Assembly: GCA_013350335.1 (NCBI GenBank)
Contig: CM023539.1
Coordinates: 31,110,631-31,174,630, forward strand
Length of the DNA: 64,000 nucleotides
Reading direction: 5' to 3'
DNA from: Chimonanthus salicifolius
Taxonomy: Eukaryota > Streptophyta > Magnoliopsida > Laurales > Calycanthaceae
A program made the translations under genes and the position numbers. Below the pieces are notes generated by a model. The model saw only the letters and a program-made list of their open reading frames with translations, did not search any database and was not told where the DNA came from. Of this stretch, positions 35,043 through 46,000 are shown in pieces. Within the stretch, counting starts at the first letter, position 1. Each line of letters begins with the position of its first letter.

Positions 35043-35600
35043 TTATGAAATTACACTGTGTTGCTTACCAACCAGACAATCTGTGCAATGATTTAAATGT
35101 GTACCTTCAATTCCTGAAAGAAAATTCTTTTCGGCAAGAGTCTGTAGGACCTTTTCACTCATATGTCCCAGTCTTTTGTGCCACAAATCTGCAGAAGCAT
35201 TTTTACTATAACATTCACTTCTCCTTTGCACAACTGCACGTTTCTTGTATAGAGTACAACACTTTGTACCTTTTGCCACCACAAGAGACCCTTTGATGAG
35301 CTTCCATTTTCCATTACCAAAATAATTAGTGTATCCATCTTCATCAAACTTTCCTGCAGAAATTAGATTGAGGCGAAGATCGGGCACATGTCTCACATCC
35401 TTGAGAGTCAGTTTGCAGCCAACATCAGTTTCAATAAACACATTTCACTTCCCAACAATTTTTGAGATATCACTATTTCCCATCTTCACTACACCAAAAT
35501 CACCTGACTGCTGAGATGTAAAGATATCTCTCTGTGGGGAAACATGGAAGGAGGCACCTGAGTCAATCACCCAATCAGCGTCTTCTGAGTGGCCAATACA
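35043..35600 (-). pseudogene. copia 2 protease and GAG-pre-integrase
   Basis: The protease reads DWVIDSGASFHVSPQRD near 35530-35575, with a DSG active site. It runs into VGCKLTLKDVRHVPDLRLNL, then LWHKRLGHMSEKVLQTLAEK and HCTDCLVGKQ (zinc-binding His/Cys). A stop near 35445 interrupts it. Confidence 0.85.
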
Positions 35601-36104
35601 TATATCTTCGCAAGCTGAAAAAATAAAGAGATCACCACTGGAAGTAATTGTAGTAGTTTCTTTGCCTTCATCATCTTTATTTTCCTCTCATTTTTCTTTC
35701 TTTTTAATAAGCTTCCGACATTTTCTTCACATATGTCCTGGCTTACCACAGTGGTAGCAAGTAATCCCCTTTCTTGATTTGGATCTTCCTTTTGACTTCT
35801 CACGATTGTGAGGTTTTCTGCTTATTTCTCCCCATGTTTTCTGTGACTAGTGCTTCCAAATGAGAAGAACCCGATGACTTTCTTCTCAACTTCTCATTCA
35901 ATAAACTTCCTGTTACTTGGCTCATGGAAACAACTCCATCTGGGGCAGAGTTATTTACAGAAACCACTAAGGTTTCCCAACTATTGGGTAAAGAGCTCAA
36001 TAGTAACAAGGCCAGCAGCTTATTATCAATTACCATCTTCATGGAAGAAAGTTGATAAATAATACTTTGCATCTCATTCAAGTGTTCTACAATTGAGATA
36101 CTCT
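35601..36104 (-). pseudogene. copia 2 gag, C-terminal part with zinc knuckle
   Basis: The gag reads EHLNEMQSIIYQLSSMKMVI and LLSSLPNSWETLVVSVNNSA (36081-35930). A CCHC knuckle of type CYHCGKPGHM-x-RKC lies near 35715-35755, with a stop inside it. At 36104 the gag frame is interrupted by a hAT-like element. It resumes on the far side at 38980. Confidence 0.85.
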
Positions 36105-38971
36105 CAGGGCTGGCTCGACAAATATTGAAACCTAAGGAGAAAAATCTAAATGGGGCCTTCTTGTATTTAATATATTATTATAAATAATATTTAATTAAAA
36201 TAATTAATTATATAATAAAAAAAATTATCTAAAATCTATTTTTCTTGCTTTTTGAGATGCAAAATTAGTAACTAAATTCTTGTATTCAAGTTTTGCTAAA
36301 TTATTATTTTCAATTAATAATATGGCTAATTCACTTAATCTTTCTATTCCTATTCACAGTCAATGAGAATTTAAAACAGGTCTATAAGCATAAAGCATCT
36401 AAACTTTTATAGTAAATGTTGGTCTAAAAGTTAAATCTGTCTTCCCTGAGTCAAACTGAGTTGTCAGTTCCGTGACTCTGTCCGACTGAGTCATAATTTG
36501 TCAATTTGTGTGACTTGTCGTGACCTTGTTCGCATGTTAAGACCACACCTCTGGAAGACCTGCATAGTCATATCAAGTTTGAAGCTCCAGAAGACGTATC
36601 ATTTGGAAAGCATCGCACCAAAACACGAAAAACTTCATGCATGCCAAACAACACAGGTATTTGGACTTAGGAATGAGTTAGAACACCTAGACTTACTATT
36701 GGGACAAACCTTAGAATGCATAACTTAGAATTTGGTAGAACTAAATTAGATTTCTTAGGTTAGTTATGTTTTGCCCTGTTTTAGAGAAGCTTTTGCTTGT
36801 ATCAAATGTTCTCAAGTATTAGTAAAATCTTTATGATTTGATAGAGCACTCAAAGAGCTTTTTAAAAAGTCCAAGAATACCCAATTTGGAAATGTATAGC
36901 GTAAGTTATGAGCATTTCAATGAAAATGTGTAAAACAGATCAAAACAATTTTGTCATATACCTCACTTTGAGAAATTATTTGAGGTATCAAACGGACCGT
37001 AAATTGGACTAAATTCGGTGAATAGATATATCTCTCAATGATCTTTCCAACGAGCCCAAGAAGTCCCAAAATCGAGTTCGGGAACTCAAGTTATGGTCAT
37101 TTTAGTGGAGGTGTTCAAAATTGCCGAGATTCAGTCGGCTGAACTTTATGTTTCAATCGACTAAACGTGCTGCAAATTGGTCTTTTCAAGCTCAGATGAG
37201 ATTCAGTTGATTGAATCTTTTATTTCAGTTGACTGAATTGTATCCAAATGTTTCAATGGTCATTTCTGGACATTTCAATCGACTGAAATCGCAACGGTAA
37301 GTTTTTAACGGCTCTTTTGTTTTGATTTTGACCTCCAATGGCCATATTTTCAAGAGAGCTTTAAATATATGACCTTAGAGCATTCCAAAGGTTAATTCTT
37401 GATGAGCAAAACCCTCTCTAACATTCTCCAAGACTCCCAATCATTTCAAGAGCAGTAAAACTCCATAGTTAGATTACGAAAGTTCTTGAATTCAATCTCA
37501 CACACACTCAAAGCTCTCATAGGCAAATCTTGAGCATCTTATACTCACTCTTTAGTGTGTATTTGAGAGAACCTTTAGGGATAGATTGTATTTATTGTTA
37601 AACCTTCTACTATCCCTAAATCTCTTCTCCTACATCTTGGTTGGGCATCATTGGAGCATCTACACTTCATCAAAGAAGCCATGAAAAGGGGAGGATATTC
37701 AAGAACGTGCTAAAGCCACTTAGAGCATCAAGAGACAAGCGTTCTTGGTATTTTTCTAAAAATCAAATTCTTTCTATCATTGTGTAATTTGTATAGGGTT
37801 AGTGTAACCCTTGTAAGGAGAGAAGAGTGTTTTCTCTCTTGAGCATTATCGATCCGATCTTCACCCGTGAAGAAGATCAAGCGTTATATAGAGTTGATCT
37901 CTACCCTTGAAAGAGATCAAGGTTATAATAGGTTTCTTCTCTACCATCGAAAAAGAAGTTAATGGAATCCTCAAGTGGTGTACTTGAGGTGTGGATGTAG
38001 GCAAGGTTGTCGAACAACGTAAAAATCTTGAATCCTTGTGTCAAGATTTTTCATCTCTTCTCACCTCCTCACCTTACTTTGTACATTTGTGTTTATTGCT
38101 TATATTTCTATCACACTTGTTTGGTGAAATTATGTTTGTTGATATTTCACTTCACATTCATTATTTACTGTAAATCTCAATATTTTGGAAGATCAATTGG
38201 ATTAATTAGTAAATACTCAATTTTAATTGACCAAAGTTTTAAAGAAATCCAAATTTCTGCAATTCTCCCCCCCCCAACCCACAAACAATTTAGCTTGACC
38301 AACGGTAAGGTTATCTAAAATACCATGACAAAGGGTAGGCTCAAACCCTCTAAAGTTTCAAATAGGATTTGCATAACGAAATCACGTCGTCTCTCATAGT
38401 ATGCAAAATGGATCCCCCAATAACCTGAACCCTTTTTTTATGAGCTGCAAGTGTAACCCAATGGATAAATATTTATATCACTTATTCATTTGTGTAAAAT
38501 ACCATGGACGGATAAGTCCGCTTAGATGTTAACCTGGATCATCTATTCATCTAACCCGTTTCCCCATTTAAGCAAAATCTATAAATTTCAAGCTGAGAAT
38601 AGCTATTGCCTATTGCGGGATTTCTCCAAATTCCAGATTATACAGAATTTGCAAATTCAAGACTCGAGGAGCGGCGAAAGATAAACGAAACAAGTTAAAG
38701 GGAAAATAAAATCAACCCACATCGGGAAAAAAGTACCTGCAGTAGAGAGTAGCAAGCAGTACGCCAGTACGAAAGATAACAGTGAGAGAGGAGCGGCGAA
38801 GGAGAGCAGTGAGAGAGCGACAGAGGAGCGGTGAGAAAGAGCGTAAAAGAATTAGAGAAGTTAGTGTTTTTATTTTAAGAGGGCATAACGGTAAGATATA
38901 AGAATTCAGGCCCTTTTTTAAACCGGGCCTCAAGCCGTCATTTTTCTTGCTTACGGCTTGAGCCGGGCCTA
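36105..38971. mobile_element. hAT-like non-autonomous element inserted in copia 2 gag
   Basis: The left end CAGGGCTGGCTCGA and the reverse-complemented right end TAGGCCCGGCTCAA match at 10 of 14. The flanking 8-mers gatactct (36097-36104) and gctactct (38972-38979) match at seven of eight, as expected for hAT. The gag coding sequence reads on at both sides of this interval. A subterminal dyad at the right end (ccgggcctcaagccgt against acggcttgagccggg, 38924-38968) could form a hairpin. Without the solo LTR inside it, the element is about 980 bp and has no transposase. Confidence 0.82.
36417..38304 (+). mobile_element. solo LTR nested in the hAT-like element
   Basis: It begins TGTTGGTCTAAA and ends TTGACCAACG, with near-inverted termini (final CA changed to CG). 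The flanks gtaaa (36412-36416) and gtaag (38305-38309) match at four of five. The body has the texture of a plant LTR: a region of ttcagtcgactgaat-like words (37120-37290), a tttaaatatatgacc TATA-like site near 37362, gtgtaacccttgtaaggag near 37800, and gtgtggatgtaggcaaggtt near 37990. About 1.89 kb with no gag-pol. Lineage (SIRE or Tat/Ogre-like) is uncertain. Confidence 0.7.
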
Positions 38972-38979
38972 GCTACTCT

Positions 38980-39177
38980 CTTCATAATTCAAATTTACAA
39001 GTTTCTGAATCAAGAAAGCTTTGTTCCCTGTAGTTTTCTTTCACACAACCTTTCTAGCTTTTTCCAAAGCGACAATATTGTTGCTTATGTGGATATAAGA
39101 TGATACACACTATCATCCAATCATTGCCGAATAAACCCAATAATTTTTCGGTCAAACTGCTTCCATTCATTATTGGT
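38980..39177 (-). pseudogene. copia 2 gag, N-terminal part
   Basis: The minus strand reads EWKQFDRKIIGFIRQ, a stop, then LDDSVYHLIST, and, after a frameshift, AFLIQKLVNLNYEES, which ends at the hAT insertion and is continued by the gag piece at 36104. The first part of gag is missing: near 39177 the sequence passes directly into LTR. Confidence 0.8.
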
Positions 39178-39495
39178 GACTAGATGATGACTAAATGTAT
39201 GAGGGCTTAATACATACCAAGAAGAACAAGATTTAGAAGCCAAAACCTCCAAACCGTAGCCAACCAAGAGCTTGTGCTTCTCTCTTTTGTGAAAAATGGA
39301 GAACATTAAGAGAGGAGAAGATGAAGACCAAAAGCACCGTTGCTCTTCCTTGGCTTTTCTAAGAAGCCTCGAGTACATTAATTGCTCACAGGAGAAATGC
39401 AAGCTCTATATGTCACAGCCCCATGCCTATGCCACCATAGCCATGCTTTTGTTTAATTGCTGTGGGCCCCACCTCATGAGGAGGGAAATCCAACA
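39178..39495 (-). repeat. truncated 5' LTR of copia element 2
   Basis: It matches about 32190-32503 of the 3' LTR (atgagggctt.atacataccaag to ggaaatccaaca). About 290 bp of the R/U5 side, the primer-binding site, the leader and the gag start are deleted at the left edge. Confidence 0.85.
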
Positions 39496-39690
39496 ATTTT
39501 ATTGGAAATAAAAAAGACGCAGACAAGAAACGTGTACATATAGACACCGATGTTTTCTGTCAGCAGACACTGAATTTTAAATTTTAGGTAAAAATTACCA
39601 TTCTACTTTTACACGCATGAAGGAATCGATCGATTGAAGCACAGGCTGATCAATCGATCGATTCCCAAATGAGTGGAAGAAAACAGTATT

Positions 39691-39789
39691 ACAGATCAAT
39701 CGCACGATCGTGCCATCGATCTGTTTATGAATGAAGAAAGCAGCATAGCAGCGTAACAGATCGATCGCACGATCATGCGATCGATCTGT
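39691..39789. repeat. pair of 34-bp palindromes, left arm
   Basis: Near-palindromes acagatcaatcgcacgatcg... (39691-39724) and acagatcgatcgcacgatca... (39756-39789) both end in gatcgatctgt or a close variant. They are mirrored on the right arm at 40822-40855 and 40887-40920. Confidence 0.85.
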
Positions 39790-40821
39790 TTATGAATGGT
39801 AAAATAATTATATTATTTAAATAATAAAATTTCCTTTAAAACTTTAAAGTTATTTTTTAAGCATTGTGTATTTTCAAAATTTCTCAAATTTAATATCTGG
39901 ACTAATTACAATAACCTGATAAAAATACTTTAAGACTTTAAGGTCTTTTGACACTCCTAAATATTTAAAACACAGTATTTTACAAATAAGAGTATTCTTA
40001 GGGTATGTCAAAAACACATTTAGGAGTGTTAAAAGACCTTGAAGTCTTAAAGTATTTTTATCAGGTTATCGTAATTAGTCCGGATATTTAATTTGAGAAA
40101 TTTTGAAAATACACAGTGCTTAAAAAATAACGTTAAAGTTTTATCTTTCCTTTAAAACTTTAAAGTTTATTTTTTAGTCACTGTGTATTTTCAAAATTTC
40201 TCAAATTGAATATTCGGACTAATTACGATAACCTGATAAAAATACTTTAAAACTTAAAGTCTTTTGACACACCTAAATATTTAAAAAACAGTATTTTAAA
40301 AATAAGAGTATCCCTAGGGTGTGCCGAAAACACATTTAGGAGTGTCAAATACCTTGAAGTCTTAAAGTATTTTTATCAGGTTATCGTAATTAGTCCGGAT
40401 ATTGAATTTCAGAAATTTTGAAAATACACAGTGCTTAAAAAATAACTTTAAAGTTTTAAAGGAAAGATAAAACTTTAACGTTATTTTTTAAGCACTATGT
40501 ATTTTTAAAATTTCTCAAATTAAATATCCGGACTAATTACGATAACCTGATAAAAATACTTTAAGACTTCAAGGTCTTTTAACACTCCTAAATGTATTTT
40601 TGACACACCCTAGGGATACCCTTATTTGTAAAATACTGTGTTTTAAATATTTAGGAGTGTCAAAAGACCTTGAAGTCTTAAAGTATTTTTATCAGGTTAT
40701 CGTAATTAGTCCAGATATTAAATTTGAGAAATTTTGAAAACACACAATGCTTAAAAAATAACTTTAAAGTTTTAAAGGAAATTTTATTATTTAAATAATA
40801 TAATTATTTTACCATTCATAA

Positions 40822-40920
40822 ACAGATCGATCGCACGATCGTGAGATCGATCTGTTACGCTGCTACGCTACTTTCTTCATTCATAAACAGATCGATCACA
40901 CGATCGTGTGATCGATCTGT
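40822..40920. repeat. pair of 34-bp palindromes, right arm
   Basis: Near-palindromes at 40822-40855 and 40887-40920 (acagatcga...tcgatctgt). They are counterparts of the left-arm pair. The second is perfect over acagatcgatcacacgatcg and its mirror. Confidence 0.85.
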
Positions 40921-41079
40921 AATGCTGCTTTCTTCTACTCGTTCGGGAATCGATCGATTGATCAACTTGTACTTCAATCGATCGATTCCTTCATGCGTGT
41001 AAGGGCAGAATGGTAATTTTTACCTAAAATCTGAAATTCGGTGTCTGCTGGCAGAAAACGTCGGTGTCTATATGGGCAC

Positions 41080-41676
41080 CCTTACGAGAATTGATCCTAA
41101 GCCTCTCCCAAATTGGGGGTTGGTTGCTTTCTCTCTCATACACAAAAAATGGAAATGGCAAGGAAAAAAAAAAGTCTCTCTCTAACTCTAACGACAAATA
41201 TTTATTCAAATGTCCACCGAACATAATTACAAAAATGCCTTCATAGTGAATTGCATAAATGCCCTTGAAGTAACAAAAATACCCCAAAATGCCCTGCATG
41301 TGTGGCCCATGCCCCATGGATCAGTAGCTCACTAAACTCATCATATACAAAAAAATTATAATTTCTTTGAACTTTAGATGGATAAAAATGAGGTCAAATT
41401 GTCCAAATATATGTGCATCCAAATTTGTAATAAACCCATATGCACTCCATATTAGCATAGTATGTGATGCACTTATAGATACTGGCTGATTTTTTAAAAA
41501 ATTTAGTGTCTTAAACAATTGATTTTAAGGCAGTCTATAGTATTTATCATCATTATTATCATTATCAAAATTATAATCCCATCTATTTAGTGTAAGTTTT
41601 TCGATTTATTTTTCTCTATTTGACTTTATATTTAATTATCGAGTTTCTCACTCCACTATCTATCATATATTTCTTT
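41080..41676. other. intergenic, no recognised gene
   Basis: AT-rich sequence. Open frames at 41024-41518 have no recognised domain. Confidence 0.3.
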
Positions 41677-42797
41677 CAAGCCCGGCCCTGTTCTTAGGCG
41701 AAGTACGTTGCCACCTAGAGCCTCCAAATAGATATGACCCTCAAGTCGGGTTCAATTTTTAAGTGTCCGCATTATTTTATATTATAAATATTTTTTAATA
41801 TTCATTTTATAAACAAATGGATTTCTCGCGTAAATGGTAAGGCGTCCTATTCAACTTTTTAACTTACTTGGGAGAGTATCCATTTTACTAATTTGACAAT
41901 TTTTTTTTAAATTTTAAATCTATAATTCTAATAAAATAAATTATGGCAAGTTCCATTTTATTGATTTGACAATTTTTTTTCAAATTTTAAATCTATAATT
42001 CTAATAAAATAAATTAAACATCATGATAAAAGACATGGGGAGTATCTATTTTACTGATTTGTCTAATTTTTTTTCCAAATTTTAAATCTATAATTCTAAT
42101 AAAATGAATTAAATATCATGATAAAAAATATTTATCTTGTAGTCTTATTTTTCTTTTAAAAATTAAGAATTGTGGTGATTAATTGACTCTATTATAAGAT
42201 TAAAATGATTATATAAAGGTCAAATTTTAACTAATCATTATTCTTATCATTTTTTTCAGAAATTTTAATAAAATTGTGACCTAAAAAAGTCCCTAAATGA
42301 GGAAACTTAGTGTTCACTATAATGTAGATGTTGAATGGAAAGAAAATAGGTTTAAATTTGAATGACTATTTTGTATTTTATAATTTATAATTGAGTGTTA
42401 CTTTTTTAATATAATTTTACTTTATAAGTTATTTTAAATGCATTATATACTTTAGCATGTCAACTACTGTTTTTAAATACAATAAAATAGTACTAAAAAT
42501 AAAAAATAACATGCATGACACAAGTGAAAATTAAATTTGTAATAAGAAGATTGAATGGATTAGCTATCTTATCTATTGAAAAAGATATGTTAAAAAAAAT
42601 TGAATATAGTAATTTTGCATTTCAAAATTCGAGAAGAATAAATTTTATATAGTACTTTGTTATATATTTGATTATGATATTTTATTTGGATGTTTTATAT
42701 ATTGTAAAAAAATTATATGATTTTATTTTTTGTAAGTATATAAAAGGTCTATTTTAAGAATTTGCCTAGAGCCCCTGAAATCTCATGATCAGCACGG
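41677..42797. mobile_element. hAT-type non-autonomous element
   Basis: Flanked by a perfect 8-bp duplication ATTTCTTT (41669-41676 and 42798-42805). The left end CAAGCCCGGCCCTGTTCTTA and the right end ...ATCATGATCAGCACGG-type sequence are only weakly inverted. The subterminal text (ttaggcgaagtacgttgcca and tttgcctagagcccctgaaa) is of the kind seen in plant hAT elements. About 1.12 kb, AT-rich, no transposase. It contains three diverged ~85-95 bp repeats of aaattttaaatctataattc type (about 41870-42115). Confidence 0.75.
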
Positions 42798-43025
42798 ATT
42801 TCTTTATCTCATTTTTTTCATAATTTTATTTGTCTACTCCACCTTCCAATACCTGTAATATATGGCATTTCATATTTATAAAATATTATTTTCATACTAT
42901 CTTATACTATTTATGTGTACATGATCTATTTGACCTTTCATATTACCATATAAAATGAAGTATTATCTGCACTCAGACTTACTGTAGTGTTTTCATGTAT
43001 ATTCAAAAGTGCCGTATGCTTTGCC

Positions 43026-46000
43026 TGTAATAACCCGAATTTTTGATAAATATATATTGGCATTTATTCATTTTAATTTGAAGTTTGATATAATAAAATG
43101 CCAAATGGACCAAATTTTGGGACAATGGCCCAAGGATGGCCCAATTGGGCCATGGATTGGATGAAATCCATTTAATGAGTCAATGAGGACCAAGCGGGTC
43201 AATGATGGTCAAAGGGGGGCCCGATAGCCATGTGGGGCCCAATGGATCAAAATAATCGGTTCCAACCCTAAAGTAAGTGGGCAAAGAGGGAATCTAATTG
43301 GGCCATGGGCCCAATGATTACCCAATAGACCATGAATTAGAATTAATTCATTTAATTGGTCAATGGTAAGTAATTGGGTCAAGATAGTCAATTTGGGTCA
43401 AAGGGCCATAGGGGACCCAATGGGCCAAAGTAAATAAGCCCTAAAATAAATGGAAAGACAAAATATAATTGGGCCATGGGCCCAATGGTAATCCAATTAA
43501 GACAAATTAAATGGATTGGATAATTATAAAATTATCTAAGTTAAGATGTATCAAGATTAAGTGATATGGCCAAATGGGGCCCACCTCCACCTCACCCATT
43601 GAGGTGGCGTGTGGACCAAGGAGAAAGTGGGGCCAACCATCATGGTTGACTTGGTCAACCATGCATAAAATTAAGAAGACTAAGGTGGATTAAGGTAAAT
43701 TAAATTGATTAAAATTATTGTAAAATTACCTAAGTTAAAATCAAGGGAATTAAAATAACCTTGCCAAATGGGGCCCACCTCCACCTCATCAAGTGAGGTG
43801 GCGGGTGGGGTAGGTATATGTGGGGGCCGTCCACCATGGTTGACTTGGTCAACCATGGGTGGATTTATTAGATAGATAATTTAAAGGAATTAAATTAGAT
43901 GAAAATTAATTAACCTAAGTGAGGGTTTAACTTAATTAAGTTGATTAGTTAGGGTCAACATAAACAAGTCAAAGAGGACATGGGAGCCATGCTTGGTGGT
44001 TGGGCCTCAACCACCACCACCCAAGTCAAGCTAGCCCATGCTTGGTGGGTGGGGAAAATTAATGAGGAGTCTAAGTCACTCCAACCACCTCCATCTCATT
44101 TCAAACTACCCATTTGACTCTACCCCTCCACACACACAAGGAAATTCGTTCCTCATCTTGCAAGGAGAGAGTGAAGAAAACTTAGAAGAAAAAAAGAAGA
44201 GAAGAAGAGAAGAAAAGAGGTGGAACCTTGGATTCATCTCTTAAAGATCAAGAGTTACCATTCTTCATCATCTTCCCCTCGTCCCCTCTCTCTAAACCTA
44301 ACACTATCTTAGCCAATCCAAGCATGTCCCACCATTGATCAAGCACATCTAGCCGATTAAAGATCAAGAAGAAGGAGGAAAGAGGCCAAGGAAGTTGACG
44401 GGAGCAACAAAGACCGGAGGAGTCGTCGGATAGTAAGTATGTTCTAAACAAGAAATTTATTATTTAAGATTTTTAATTTTGAAATCCATCCTTGCCATAT
44501 GATGGTGGCCAAATTATTTTAGGCTATGGAATGGATCTAAAATCCATCAAATGGAAGGCAAAGAAATGGAAGAGATGGTCTAAGTAAAAAATGAAATGAA
44601 TGGATTAAGTATGGAAAAGATGGAAGCTTTAATGGATTGAATGGACCTTAGGGTTCGGCCATGTAGCATGGCCGAACCCCATGGCCAATGTTGGATGATT
44701 TTTAATTAGGGTTTGAAGGTTTAAAAGTATGGAGAATGATCAATGGTTTTATGAGGATTTCAAGATGTTAAAATGATTAAAAGTTGATAAATTTTAAGAG
44801 GTTTTGAATAAGGAAATTTCATGAAAATATGGGTGATCTTTCATGGCCTTGAAAGGCATAGAATGGAATGAATGGATGACCATAGGGTTCGGCCATGTAG
44901 CATGGCCGAACCCCATGGTGAATAATGAGTGATTTATTAAGGTTATTAAGTTTAAAGATAATGAAGAAAAATGATAAATGTAAATGGACTTATTGAGTAT
45001 GGAATGTGAGGTTTAGATGGAATGAAAATGGCGATGATTTAGTGATTTGAAAATAGATTATTTTGGGACAAAATTAATGATTTTTATGAAGATCTTAAAG
45101 TTGGTAATAGATGGTATTTTGTTAATGGAAATTAAGTTAAGTTAATGATGAAATTTAAATGGATGTTACAAGTATGATATGTGATGGAATAAAGATAGTG
45201 ATTGAAATGGATGATTTAAGTTTTATTGGAGGTATGTTTAAATGGGTAATTGAAACCAAGAAGGATAGGGAAAGAAACATCATGCATAATGGCCGAACCC
45301 ATGACCCAAATTTTGATCAATTTTAGGCTAAGATTAATGCATGTATCAATGCCTAGGAGGTTGTTTTAAAGGGCCAAAATGAATGAAGATTTGTGATTTT
45401 TGAAATGGATTATTTTTGGGACAAAATATGAGTCTTTGAAAATGGCACCAATAAAAGTGAACTATGAACCCTATGGTAATATTTTGGGACTTTTATGAAT
45501 GGAAAACAATGGAGAGAAATGAAAATATTAAATGGATTGGTAAGCATGGTAGGTGATGTTTTATATGAGATGAAAAAAATGGGGTTTTAAATGAATGACT
45601 TAATTTCATTTGGTGAAGGTAAAATGAACCAAGAAATTAGGAAATGAACATCATGGGTTCGGCCATGGTGTATGGCCGAACCCATGACCCCTTTGTGGGC
45701 CATGTTATGGGCTAAGTATGGAATTATGTATAGGATTAAATATTTACAAATTTAATTAAGCTAGATGGCTGATTTTATGATGTTATGTCATGATTAAGAA
45801 ATTATAAATGGGTCCAAGTTTATGGGTCAAATATGGACTTAAATATGCATGGATAAAAGGGGTAACTTAACCATGGAAGAGGAATGACAAAACCGTAATT
45901 TGTGGTCACATTGAAGAACCATGGGTTCGACTATGGTACATGGCCGAACCCTATGTGGGTTGGACATGAAAATGGATATATTATGAATGAATAAATAAAG

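Larger units (their letters stand above)
31903..39495 (-). mobile_element. Ty1/copia retrotransposon 2 (Tork/TNT1-like) with nested inserts
   Basis: The outer ends are TGTTGGG... and ...TCCAACA, flanked by a perfect 5-bp duplication ATTTT (31898-31902 and 39496-39500). Minus-strand order: truncated 5' LTR (about 39178-39495), gag (split by a hAT-like insert), zinc knuckle, protease, integrase, reverse transcriptase, RNase H, polypurine tract, full 3' LTR (31903-32503). Many stops and frameshifts make it inactive. The wording in RT/RNase H (for example PYASDVGKLMYAMVCIRPDI) is close to the tobacco Tnt1 group. The primer-binding site and the start of gag are deleted. Confidence 0.92.
39532..41079. 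mobile_element. foldback element, copy 2, with three internal dyads
   Basis: The left end catatagacaccgatgtttt and the right end aaaacgtcggtgtctatatg are inverted copies. The arms then mirror each other through atcgatcgatt blocks and pairs of near-perfect palindromes. Inside (about 39830-40785) three consecutive ~310-bp dyads follow. Each has ~130-bp arms (from ttaaagtta...cctgataaaaatactttaag) around a ~55-bp loop. No ORF is present. The core is homologous to the single dyad in 10546-11288. No clean target duplication was found. The total of about 1.55 kb would fold into one long stem. Confidence 0.75.
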
